NCBI GenBank assembly: GCA_963627995.1 | Contig: CAVGCV010000005.1 | Coordinates: 1-64,000, forward strand | Origin: UBA3839 sp963627995 | GTDB lineage: Bacteria > Bacteroidota > Bacteroidia > Bacteroidales > Bacteroidaceae | Length of the DNA stretch: 64,000 nt | Direction of reading: 5' to 3' | Shown: in pieces, positions 36,689 to 46,980 of the stretch | Position numbering within the stretch: position 1 is the stretch's first letter | Layout: each line of letters opens with the position of its first letter | The notes under the pieces: model-generated | The model's database searches: none | Told to the model about the DNA's origin: nothing | The model's input: only the letters and a program-made list of their open reading frames with translations | Position numbers and translations under genes: made by a program

Positions 36689-37594
36689 TCAAGAAACATT
36701 CTCCATACGGCACTTCGCACCCAGCTCCAGCAGGAAGTCCTCGGTGAAATGATCCATATAGCCGGCGGAAGCCGTGAAAGTCATCTCGCCAAAGTACAAC
36801 CTGTCCTCCACTTCGTAGAAATCAACGCGCACCTGCGGAAAGCCTTCCGACAAGGCAGAAGCTGCCTCCAGCATGCGCGCCAACGTTCGCGGACGCGGCA
36901 ACGCCGTCGGGCAAACCCTGAAATGCTCCGTCGGCACGATGTGTTCGTTGTGCTGCCGCCAGTCGGAGTCATAGACAGCCATTTCAACCGAGACGTCCGT
37001 TCTGTTCAAATACACAAACACGTACGCGGGAGTTCCGCCGAACGTCCATACCTTGAAGTCTATCAGCGAAGACGAGGGCACCATCTGCCGCTGCTTGTCC
37101 AACAGTTCCTCCACGATGATGCAAGGACAGATGCGGTTGTAGTGCGGCTCGGCCAGCGCATAGCCGAATTTCTTCTTCAGCAGCGCGCGGTACGTCCTTT
37201 CCACCGCGGCCATGTCAAGGGTGGACTTGTCCTCGCATACCAGCACGTCGCCGCTGCCGTTGTTCAGCTTCATCACAAATCGCGAGGGGAGAGCCGCCCA
37301 GTCAATGTCCTCCACATTCTCCCACCGTCCATAGAGCCGAACCAGCGTGTCTCCGAAGCCGCATCTCTCCACGTAGTGGCGGACATTGTACTTGTCGGAA
37401 AGAATCGACCACCACGACGTGTCGGAATAGAACTTCAGCCAATTGATTTTCTCATTGATGTCGCGCGGATGCTTCCAGTCCAGCGCTTTGCCCGCCACAT
37501 GACTGTACAGCATGCCTGCCAGCCGACGGGGAGCGGCATGCGCCAGCAGCAAGCGATAAAGACAGCCCAACCTATGTCGTATGAAGCGCAGCAT
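36689..37594 (-). CDS. TupA-like ATP-grasp protein
   Basis: A 301-residue protein. ATG 37594 has a clear AAAGGAGG ribosome site 8 nt upstream, unusual here, and replaces the longer frame to 37915 that runs into the flippase gene. The body has DINEKINWLKFYS near residue 38 and SDKYNVRHYVE, then RFVMKLNNGSGDVLV (ATP loop), IIVEELLD, and FYEVEDRLYFGEMTF (metal site). This order is that of the TupA-like ATP-grasp family named for teichuronopeptide synthesis. With the second ATP-grasp gene at 31444 it suggests peptide or amino-acid decoration of the glycan. Confidence 0.82.
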   Translation of the reverse strand: MLRFIRHRLGCLYRLLLAHAAPRRLAGMLYSHVAGKALDWKHPRDINEKINWLKFYSDTSWWSILSDKYNVRHYVERCGFGDTLVRLYGRWENVEDIDWAALPSRFVMKLNNGSGDVLVCEDKSTLDMAAVERTYRALLKKKFGYALAEPHYNRICPCIIVEELLDKQRQMVPSSSLIDFKVWTFGGTPAYVFVYLNRTDVSVEMAVYDSDWRQHNEHIVPTEHFRVCPTALPRPRTLARMLEAASALSEGFPQVRVDFYEVEDRLYFGEMTFTASAGYMDHFTEDFLLELGAKCRMENVS

Positions 37595-37608
37595 CCAACT
37601 TCCTCCTT

Positions 37609-39138
37609 TTATGCCACCGCCCTTCTCCTTGCGACAATCCGCCGCATGGCCATGCGCTCCTCTTCCCGACAGGAACAGAACCACACCACCACCAGGTTCA
37701 GGACGAACGAAACCGCAAACGTGACGGCAAAGCGGAAATCGAAAGCGGACACCCGCTCGGTCATCACATAGCACACCAATGTCAGCACGGCGAGCGACGG
37801 CAACACGCGCAGGAAGACGCGGGCCGCGAAATGGCGCACCGACAAGCCGGCCGTGGCTTTGAGGAACGGCAGGCGTGTCAGAGCCGCCAGCAGCTCGAAG
37901 CCAGCAAAGCACCACATCACACTGTCCACAGGCAAGCCCAACTTCAAACAGCCGTATGCAGCAGGCAGCATCAATATTTTAAGCGTACTAATCAGCAGAG
38001 AGTAGTTGCGGATACGCCCTATCGCCTGGTTGGCAGTCCAAAGACCGATTGTCAGCTGGTCGCACAAACTGGCGATGAGCACAAACTGGCAGAACATCAC
38101 CGTATGTTCGGGCACATGCTCGTCGCCAAGCCACAAGCCGAGTATCGACCGCATCTCGAAAATCAGCGGCAGAGCCACCATTGCAAGCAGGAGCGAGGCA
38201 TATTTGCTCGTGGTCTCCGCCAACTGCAGCATGCGCTGCCGGTTGTTCGTGCTCTCGGCTTTGATGATTTGCGGACTTATCGCGTTGCAAACCGACTGCG
38301 ACACGAACAGCACCGTGCCCGACACCTGCATGGCGATTCCGTAGGCTGAATTGATAACCGTGCCGAAAAAGTGGTTCAGCAAGACCGACAAGCCCTGCGT
38401 GCGTCCAATCGTACACCCCATCGTGTACACAATCCAACCGCCATACCCCAGCAGCGACCGCATCATGCGTCTGTCCAAGTCGCCGCACCGAGGAACAATC
38501 CGGCACTCCTCAAAGCGCACGGCGGCATAAGCCGAGAGCGCAACCAGGTTGAACACCTGCACGCCGAACATGATCCAGGCGTACGCCACGAGCCTGTCGC
38601 CGCCGAAGAACGCCAGCATCAGCACCAGCACCAGCTTGAGCACGCCGTCGAGCACGTCCACGATCGAGATGTAGACAATGTTCTCGCGCGAGACGAACAG
38701 ACTGCGGAACGGCGCCGCGAGAAACGACAGCAGGAGCATGCCGACAACGATGAAATAGACAGCGGATGCCTCGTCCAGACGCTGCGGGTCGATGTTGAGA
38801 CGGGGGAAGATGAGCGGCTCGCATGCCGCCATCAGCACGGCAAGCCCTGCGCCGAGCGACAGGTGCAGCATCAGGCTGTTGACGAACACCCTGCGCACCT
38901 GGCGCAGGTCGCCCTGCCCCTGGGAATACGACAGGTGGCGCTGCGTCGTCACCTGCATGGCGTTGGTCAGGAACCCGAGCATCGCCACCACGCCGCCCAC
39001 GAGCATGTAAAGCCCGTAGTCCGACTTCCCCAGCGCCTGCAGCACGATGCGCGTGGAGTAGAGCGAGATGACGGCATTGACAACCGTCCTCGCGTACTGC
39101 GCAAAGGTATTGACGACAACCCGCTTGGCTGGTTCCAT
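37609..39138 (-). CDS. polysaccharide flippase, Wzx-like (MOP superfamily)
   Basis: A 509-residue membrane protein of about 14 hydrophobic segments. The first segment reads TFAQYARTVVNAVISLYSTRIVLQALGKSDYGLY, typical of the polysaccharide transport/MATE-type MOP superfamily. It should move lipid-linked repeat units from the cytosolic to the periplasmic face. The family's conserved early helix is intact. It follows the Wzz-like gene by 4 nt and precedes the TupA-like gene by 14 nt. Confidence 0.87.
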   Translation of the reverse strand: MEPAKRVVVNTFAQYARTVVNAVISLYSTRIVLQALGKSDYGLYMLVGGVVAMLGFLTNAMQVTTQRHLSYSQGQGDLRQVRRVFVNSLMLHLSLGAGLAVLMAACEPLIFPRLNIDPQRLDEASAVYFIVVGMLLLSFLAAPFRSLFVSRENIVYISIVDVLDGVLKLVLVLMLAFFGGDRLVAYAWIMFGVQVFNLVALSAYAAVRFEECRIVPRCGDLDRRMMRSLLGYGGWIVYTMGCTIGRTQGLSVLLNHFFGTVINSAYGIAMQVSGTVLFVSQSVCNAISPQIIKAESTNNRQRMLQLAETTSKYASLLLAMVALPLIFEMRSILGLWLGDEHVPEHTVMFCQFVLIASLCDQLTIGLWTANQAIGRIRNYSLLISTLKILMLPAAYGCLKLGLPVDSVMWCFAGFELLAALTRLPFLKATAGLSVRHFAARVFLRVLPSLAVLTLVCYVMTERVSAFDFRFAVTFAVSFVLNLVVVWFCSCREEERMAMRRIVARRRAVA

Positions 39139-39142
39139 CCGG

Positions 39143-40222
39143 CTACTCCACCTCCTTCTTGAATGGCCGCAAGTAATCGTCCTTGAAAATGTAGGCCATC
39201 GTGCCGAGCGCCGTGAGAACCATCATGCCCAGCACGAACAGCATCCGCTTCGGGCCGGCCGGCTTGGTGGGCGCTGACGCGGCCTGCAGGACGGTGAACG
39301 CCGGCGTGCGCTCCTGCACCTTTGCCTTGGCGGCCTGGAGCTGCGTGTTCATGGCCGTGTAGGTGTTGAACTTCAGCTGCAAGTCGTTCTCCAGCTCGTC
39401 GCGCCTCGAGATGTAGGCTTGCAGGATGGTGTTGCGGTGCGCGTCGCAGTACTGGCTGTACGTCTCCACGGCGCGCTCGTACTCGCGCTGCGACTCGGCC
39501 GTCAGCTGCTCGTAGTACTCGAGGTCGATGCGCGCCTTGCTCGTGCGGTAGTCGGTGATGAACTTCTGCAGCCGCGCGCGCACAGAGTCGGCCATCGTCG
39601 CACAGACGAGGGGGTCCTGGTCGTCAACGGTGATCGACACCACCAGCGTCTGCTTGTCCACGCTGCACACGATGCCCGACTTGACGCCCTCCACCAGCAT
39701 CTCCTCCGCTTCGGTCATCCGGCGGGGGTCGATGCGCCCGTCGGCGCCGCCGCGTCCGGGCCGCTCGGGACGGGAGAGCAGGCTTTTCACCTTCCGCTCC
39801 ACCCATTTGAACGGTATCTTGTAGAGGGTCTCCTTCTGGTGCTTCTTCATGTAGGTGGCGTAGTCCGTGCGGACGGCGCCGTCCTCGCTCTCCACCTGGA
39901 TGTCGAGCAGGCTCACGACGAACTCGTTCGACTGCAGCAGCTCGGGGTAAAGGAGCGGCGAGATGGCGTCCTGCGTGGGCATCGACCCGAGGTCGAGCCC
40001 AAACGACGACGCGAGCGAGCTGATGGCGCTCATGCCGCCCGCGCTCTCGAACTCCGGCGCCAGCTTCACCGTGCTGCGGTAGTAGCGCGGGACGCACAGA
40101 ATCAGCGCGGACGAGACGACGAACGCGACGCCCAGGCTCACGGCGAAGAGCTTCTTGCGCGCCGCCACGCGCCACACGATTTTCCTCAGGTCCACGACCT
40201 CCTTGTCATTCCTTTCCATCAC
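39143..40222 (-). CDS. chain-length determinant (Wzz/PCP) protein
   Basis: A 359-residue polysaccharide copolymerase. Transmembrane helix 1 lies near residues 25-45 (KKLFAVSLGVAFVVSSALIL), followed by a large periplasmic helical part (residues 50-315), and helix 2 near residues 325-345 after the proline-glycine segment PTKPAGPKRM. There is no C-terminal tyrosine kinase domain, so it is a Wzz-type rather than a Wzc-type protein. It sets the length of the chains made by the Wzy-like protein. Its start is a double Met (40222 or 40219) just after the export gene's stop at 40226. Confidence 0.9.
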   Translation of the reverse strand: MMERNDKEVVDLRKIVWRVAARKKLFAVSLGVAFVVSSALILCVPRYYRSTVKLAPEFESAGGMSAISSLASSFGLDLGSMPTQDAISPLLYPELLQSNEFVVSLLDIQVESEDGAVRTDYATYMKKHQKETLYKIPFKWVERKVKSLLSRPERPGRGGADGRIDPRRMTEAEEMLVEGVKSGIVCSVDKQTLVVSITVDDQDPLVCATMADSVRARLQKFITDYRTSKARIDLEYYEQLTAESQREYERAVETYSQYCDAHRNTILQAYISRRDELENDLQLKFNTYTAMNTQLQAAKAKVQERTPAFTVLQAASAPTKPAGPKRMLFVLGMMVLTALGTMAYIFKDDYLRPFKKEVE

Positions 40223-40225
40223 TTC

Positions 40226-42778
40226 CTATTTCAGAATGTTGGCGACGGTGATAATCATCGTGGCGATGGAGGCGGCCGACGTGCCGATGCTCATGGTCTC
40301 GGCCGTGGTCATCTTGTTGCGCGCCTTCTTCGAGGGCACCACGATTTCGCAGCCCGGCTGCACCGCCTTGCGCGAGTGGTGGCTCAGCTGCTTCACCGAC
40401 CCGTTCATGTAGATGGCGTACACGCGGTTCCGGCGCGCGTTGTCGCCATAGCCGCCGGCGCGCTTGATGTAGTAGCCCAGCGTCTCGCCCTTGCGGAAGT
40501 TCATCGACGTGGGGTAGTTCACGTCGCCGCTCACCTTCACCGTGTTCGAGTACTGCGGCACCACGAGGCGGTCGCCGTCGCGCAGCACGATGTCCTCCGC
40601 CCCCCCCGGCTGGCGCATGGCCGCGTCGAGGTCGATGGCGACGGCGAACGTGTTGCCCAAGTCGAGCTTCATCGTGAGCAGCGAGTCGGCGCGGTTCAGG
40701 TCGAAATCCTTGTTGGCGGTGTTCATGCTCTCCTCGTACAGGCTTATCTGCTGCGCGCGGAGCGAAGCCTCCCGCTGCAGCTTCTCCTCCGCCGTCATCA
40801 TGCGCTCCAGCCGCGCCCCGTGGGCGTAGGCAAAGCGCGACAGGCCGCCCGCGTCGCGCACGAGGTCGGTCAGCTTGTACTCGCGCGAGGTCACCGTGTA
40901 GCGCCCCGTGAAGTTCACCGCCCCGTCCGCCGTCACCGTCTGCATCTCCATGTAGGTGGGGCTGCGGCGCACGACCACCTCGTCGTACGGCTGCAGGGCG
41001 AAGCCCGGCTGCCCGTCGACCACGAAGCCGTCCTTGACGGCGAACGAGAAGGTCTCGGCAATCGTGTCGGACTCCTCCGTCGCCGCGGCGTCGTGGCGGC
41101 GGCGGAACACGTCCACCTTCGCCAGCGAGGCGGCGTCCGTCAGCCCGCCCGCCTGCAGGATGAGGTCTTCGACGGTGGAGTTCTCCGCAAACTGGTAGAC
41201 GCCGGGGTAGTGCACCTCACCCGACACGGTGAGCGTGCGCTCGCCCAGCATGTCGGTGCGGCTGGGCACGAACAGCACGTCGTTCTTGCGCAGGGCGATG
41301 TCGGGCGACGAGCCGTTCAGGATGCCGCCCAGGTCCACGCTCAGCACCTCGAGCGTCAGGTCGTCCTTCTGGCGGTGCATCACCGCGCGCGCCACGAAAG
41401 CGTCCTCGCGCAGCCCGTCGGCCGCGCCCACCAGCTCGCGCACGGTGCCGACGGCGCCGCCCAGCTCGAACATGCCGCCGTGGAACACCGCGCCGCGAAT
41501 CTCCACCATGTTGGAGTAGCGCGGAATCACGCTGTCCACGTAGAGCGAGTCGCCGTCGTCCACGGTGAAGCCGTTCATGTCGAACTCGCCCACCGTGTGC
41601 ACCGAATACTCGTTGCCGCTCTTGCGCACCACCCGCACGCTCTTCCTGTAGGCGTCGCCGGCGAAGCCGCCCGCGTAGCCCACGAGCGTGGCGAGGCTCT
41701 CGCGCTTCTTCATCTCGTAGAACATCGGGCGCTTCACCTTTCCGCGGACGCACACGAGGCAATCGTAGGTGCCGACCACCACGATGTCGTTGTCCTGCAG
41801 GCGCACGTCGCCGGCGACGTTGCCGTTCAGGATGTAGTCGTACACGTCTATCGACGCCACCTGCCGCCCGCCGCGGAACACCTTGATGTCGCGCAGCGTG
41901 CCGATGTCGCTGATGCCGCCCGCCGCGTAGAGCGCGTTGAAAGCCGACGAGAGCGAGCTGAGCGTGTAGGTGCCGGGGCGCTTCACCTCGCCCATCACCT
42001 GCACCTGCACGCTGCGGTTCTCGCCCATCGAGAGGCTCACCTGCGAGTCGGAGTAGTAGCGGCCGAGCACGCTCCTCACGCGCTCCTCGGCCTCGCGCAC
42101 CGTCAGGCCCGCCAGGCGGATGGGGCCGACGCCCTCCACCACCACCACGCCGTCGGGCGAGACGACGCCGGAGAAGCTCTCCTGCGACGCGCCCCACACG
42201 TCGACCACCACGTTGTCGCCCGCGCCCAGCACGTAGTTCGCGGGCGTGGCCATGTTGGCGTTCGGCTCGAACGTGAGGCTGCCGCCGTCGAAGATGTTGC
42301 GGCCGAACACCGCGTTCTGGTCGCTGAGCAGGTTGCGGTAGTAGAGGAGCGAGTCGATGTCGAGGAAGTCGAGCCCGCCGTTGAGCTGCGCCTCGCGCTC
42401 CTCGCGCGTGTAGCCGCCCGTGCCGTCCTTGCCGCGCAGCTGGCTGCGCACCATGTAGTTGTCGCGCATCTGCCGCTGCTCGCCGTCCTGCTGGCGACGC
42501 TGCCGCAGCCGGCTGTCCGTCTGCCCGTCGGTGCGCCCCGTCAGGTCCACGGCGCCGAGCTGCTCGCGCTCCGCCGTGTACTTCCGGCGCACGCGCTGCA
42601 GCTGCTGCATCGTCACGCCGCGCTTGAGCAGGTCGGTGGCTATCTTCTGCTGCGAGGCGCCCTTCTGCTGCTGTTCCAGCGCATACTTCAGGACCTGGTC
42701 GTCCGTCATCGACTGCGACCAGGCCGCCACGGCCGAGCAGCAGAGCACGGCGGCGAGAGCCAGTTTCTTCAGTGTCAT
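40226..42778 (-). CDS. multi-SLBB polysaccharide export protein (Wza-like)
   Basis: An 850-residue exported protein. The signal peptide (MTLKKLALAAVLCCSAVAAWSQ without a clear lipobox at the cut) is followed by a coiled-coil region (residues 25-130), a poly-export domain near residue 185 (VLGAGDNVVVDVWG), and several SLBB repeats (around residues 265, 345, 430, 530, 625, 745). The C-terminus is a single hydrophobic segment. It should form the periplasmic/outer-membrane conduit. The ATG at 42778 is used because the frame back to 43111 lies in the transferase gene. It is much longer than E. coli Wza (about 380), as usual in Bacteroidetes. Confidence 0.9.
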   Translation of the reverse strand: MTLKKLALAAVLCCSAVAAWSQSMTDDQVLKYALEQQQKGASQQKIATDLLKRGVTMQQLQRVRRKYTAEREQLGAVDLTGRTDGQTDSRLRQRRQQDGEQRQMRDNYMVRSQLRGKDGTGGYTREEREAQLNGGLDFLDIDSLLYYRNLLSDQNAVFGRNIFDGGSLTFEPNANMATPANYVLGAGDNVVVDVWGASQESFSGVVSPDGVVVVEGVGPIRLAGLTVREAEERVRSVLGRYYSDSQVSLSMGENRSVQVQVMGEVKRPGTYTLSSLSSAFNALYAAGGISDIGTLRDIKVFRGGRQVASIDVYDYILNGNVAGDVRLQDNDIVVVGTYDCLVCVRGKVKRPMFYEMKKRESLATLVGYAGGFAGDAYRKSVRVVRKSGNEYSVHTVGEFDMNGFTVDDGDSLYVDSVIPRYSNMVEIRGAVFHGGMFELGGAVGTVRELVGAADGLREDAFVARAVMHRQKDDLTLEVLSVDLGGILNGSSPDIALRKNDVLFVPSRTDMLGERTLTVSGEVHYPGVYQFAENSTVEDLILQAGGLTDAASLAKVDVFRRRHDAAATEESDTIAETFSFAVKDGFVVDGQPGFALQPYDEVVVRRSPTYMEMQTVTADGAVNFTGRYTVTSREYKLTDLVRDAGGLSRFAYAHGARLERMMTAEEKLQREASLRAQQISLYEESMNTANKDFDLNRADSLLTMKLDLGNTFAVAIDLDAAMRQPGGAEDIVLRDGDRLVVPQYSNTVKVSGDVNYPTSMNFRKGETLGYYIKRAGGYGDNARRNRVYAIYMNGSVKQLSHHSRKAVQPGCEIVVPSKKARNKMTTAETMSIGTSAASIATMIITVANILK

Positions 42779-42825
42779 GTCAGTGTCTATGGAGGTTCGT
42801 TCGGAGAGCGGCGCGGCGCGCGTTC

Positions 42826-43476
42826 CTAAAACTTCTTGCCGGAGCAGACGGCCGCCAGCGTCTCGTAAATAATCTTGCAGTCCAGCGCCAGCGTGCGGCG
42901 GCGCAGGTAGTCGAGGTCCATCTCCAGCCGCGTCAGCATCTTCTCCAGCGTGTCGGTGTAGCCGTTGTAGATGGTGGCGTGCGACGTCACGCCCGGGCGG
43001 GAGCAGTAGAGCAGCGCGTAGCGCGGGTCGTGCGCCATGATCTTCGCCACGTGGAAAGGCTGCTCGGGGCGGTAGCCCACAAACGACATGTCGCCCACGA
43101 ACACGTTCCACAGCTGCGGCAGCTCGTCGAGGTGGTGGCTGCGCAGGAAGCGCCCCAGCCGCGTGACGCGCGCGTCGTCCTTCTGCGCCAGCTGCGTCTC
43201 CTCCTCGGCCGACGCGGCCACCACCATCGTGCGGAACTTGTAGATGTGGAACGGGCGGCCGCCCATCCCGATGCGCTCCTGCACGAAGATGGCGGGGCCT
43301 CCGCCCGCGATTTTCTGCATGACGTAGATGGCGAGCATGACCGGCGAGAGCGCCACCAGGCCGAGCAGCGCCCCGAGGCAGTCGCCCGCGCGCTTCAGCC
43401 CGCGCTCCCAGGCGGCCATGTGGTCGATGCAGCCCTCCATCGGCACGTCGGCGGCCCTTTGGATAGAATCAAGCAT
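42826..43476 (-). CDS. initiating sugar transferase (short, bacterial sugar transferase domain)
   Basis: A 216-residue phosphoglycosyl transferase. A hydrophobic anchor (residues 33-56) precedes the catalytic domain with GGGPAIFVQERIGM, FHIYKFRTM, RSHHLDELPQLWNV and DMSFVGYRPEQP. Compared with the WcaJ-type enzyme at 23820 it lacks the N-terminal four-helix part. It is the first gene of the operon and should load the first sugar of its repeat unit. The ATG at 43476 is about 20 nt after a probable -7 box. Confidence 0.9.
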   Translation of the reverse strand: MLDSIQRAADVPMEGCIDHMAAWERGLKRAGDCLGALLGLVALSPVMLAIYVMQKIAGGGPAIFVQERIGMGGRPFHIYKFRTMVVAASAEEETQLAQKDDARVTRLGRFLRSHHLDELPQLWNVFVGDMSFVGYRPEQPFHVAKIMAHDPRYALLYCSRPGVTSHATIYNGYTDTLEKMLTRLEMDLDYLRRRTLALDCKIIYETLAAVCSGKKF

Positions 43477-43497
43477 TATCTGTTTTGTTCTTTTTAA

Positions 43498-43505
43498 CTA
43501 AATTA
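43498..43505 (-). promoter_or_regulatory. possible -7 element of the exopolysaccharide operon
   Basis: TAATTTAG on the minus strand, one base from TAnnTTTG, 21 nt before ATG 43476. A -33 box is not evident. If used, it would drive all 11 genes to 30491. Confidence 0.35.
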
Positions 43506-43650
43506 ACGGAAGGCGCGCGTGTTTAGTATGGCAGCGCAACACTTATTTCACCTTTTCCACGCCCCGCCCGCCGCAAGCCGCCGCAGGACGGGCACGCCGC
43601 AGGACGGGCACGGCGGGGAAAAACGGCACAAAGATAACACTTTTCAGGCT

Positions 43651-43985
43651 TCCGCGCAACAGGAAGCCGCCGCAAATCCCCGCCGCCACGTCCCGCAGCG
43701 CCTGTCGCCCCGCCCCGCGCCGCCACGGAAGCCCCTCCGCACCGGCGCCGCGGCGGCGGCGCACTGGAAAGCCCGCCGCGGCGCACCGGAAAGCCGGCCG
43801 CGGCGCACTGCCGCGAAATTTCCAAGTACTTGGACGAAAATTTCCAAGTACTTGGAAAAATATTTCCAAGTACTTGGAAATATTTTTCGAGCGCGCACCC
43901 CCAAAACTTCCAGCGCGCTCCCGCAAAACCCACGGCGCACCGCCGCGAGACTCCCGGCGCGGCATGCGCGAAAAGCGCGCGCGGA
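43651..43985. repeat. 22-bp-period array (locus D), about 15 units, with triple TTCCAAGTACTTGGAA
   Basis: Core heptamers start exactly every 22 bp at 43670, 43692, 43714, 43736, 43758, 43780, 43802, 43824, 43846, 43868, 43890, 43912, 43934, 43956 and 43978. The GC-rich ones read GGCGCAC or AGCGCGC. The three at 43824-43874 read AAGTACT and sit in the 16-bp palindrome TTCCAAGTACTTGGAA. Units differ in between but stay in phase. The block 43817-43883 recurs inverted at 55349-55415. The array occupies the 737-bp gap between the divergent exopolysaccharide operon and clpB. The part 43506-43650 has only low-complexity GC-rich sequence, and 43986-44077 has no further feature that I can support. Confidence 0.9.
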
Positions 43986-44077
43986 AAGGAAGGAGGCGCG
44001 GGGCGGAGGAGCAGAAGGCGCGGGAGAGGGAAAGCGAGGAGGCGCGACACTGACAGAATGGCGCGGAAGCAAGCCTT

Positions 44078-44111
44078 TTTGTCAGCATCCGCGAAAATGG
44101 AACACGATTTG
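44078..44111 (+). promoter_or_regulatory. possible promoter of clpB
   Basis: TTTG (44078-44081) lies 22 bp before ACGATTTG (44104-44111), a weak match to the -7 consensus. CTGACA and TGTCAG flank the upstream part of this segment (about 44050-44085). It would give a leader of about 95 nt. No CIRCE element is seen. Confidence 0.3.
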
Positions 44112-44213
44112 CAGCGGAAAGGGCGAGACACAGCGGCCTCCACGCCGCCGCGCGGGGCATCCGCCCCGATGCCGTGGCGCGCCGGCCGCAGCCAAAGAAA
44201 GGAGGAACAGACA

Positions 44214-46838
<2,625 letters not shown>

Positions 46839-46859
46839 GCAGCCCGCACCGTGTGTTCC

Positions 46860-46901
46860 GGGAGGGGAGTCCGCGCCAGCGCGGGCTTCCCTCCCCATTT
46901 T
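46860..46901 (+). terminator. terminator of clpB
   Basis: A 16-17 bp stem (from GGGAGGGGAG to CTTCCCTCCCC, two GU pairs) is followed by ATTTTAAT. It lies 21 nt after the clpB stop. Confidence 0.85.
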
Positions 46902-46918
46902 AATAAAAGGACGTTTCC

Positions 46919-46950
46919 TTTGCGCGAGCGCGGAATGTTTCGTAACTTTG
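46919..46950 (+). promoter_or_regulatory. promoter of the 47-55 kb operon
   Basis: TTTG (46919-46922), 20 bp, then TAACTTTG (46943-46950): a full match to the Bacteroidetes promoter consensus, 30 bp before the ATG at 46981. Confidence 0.85.
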
Positions 46951-46980
46951 CACAACCGACATTGCAAAACACCGCACTTT

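Noticed and set aside
39419..42829. 1136-codon plus-strand frame over the SLBB export and Wzz genes
   Set aside because: Val/His/Ala/Arg-rich shadow frame without homology; the minus strand holds the real operon.
43817..43883. CRISPR array suggested by regular repeats
   Set aside because: There is no conserved long direct repeat separated by unique spacers of constant length; the whole 22-bp unit is diverged, and no cas gene is present.
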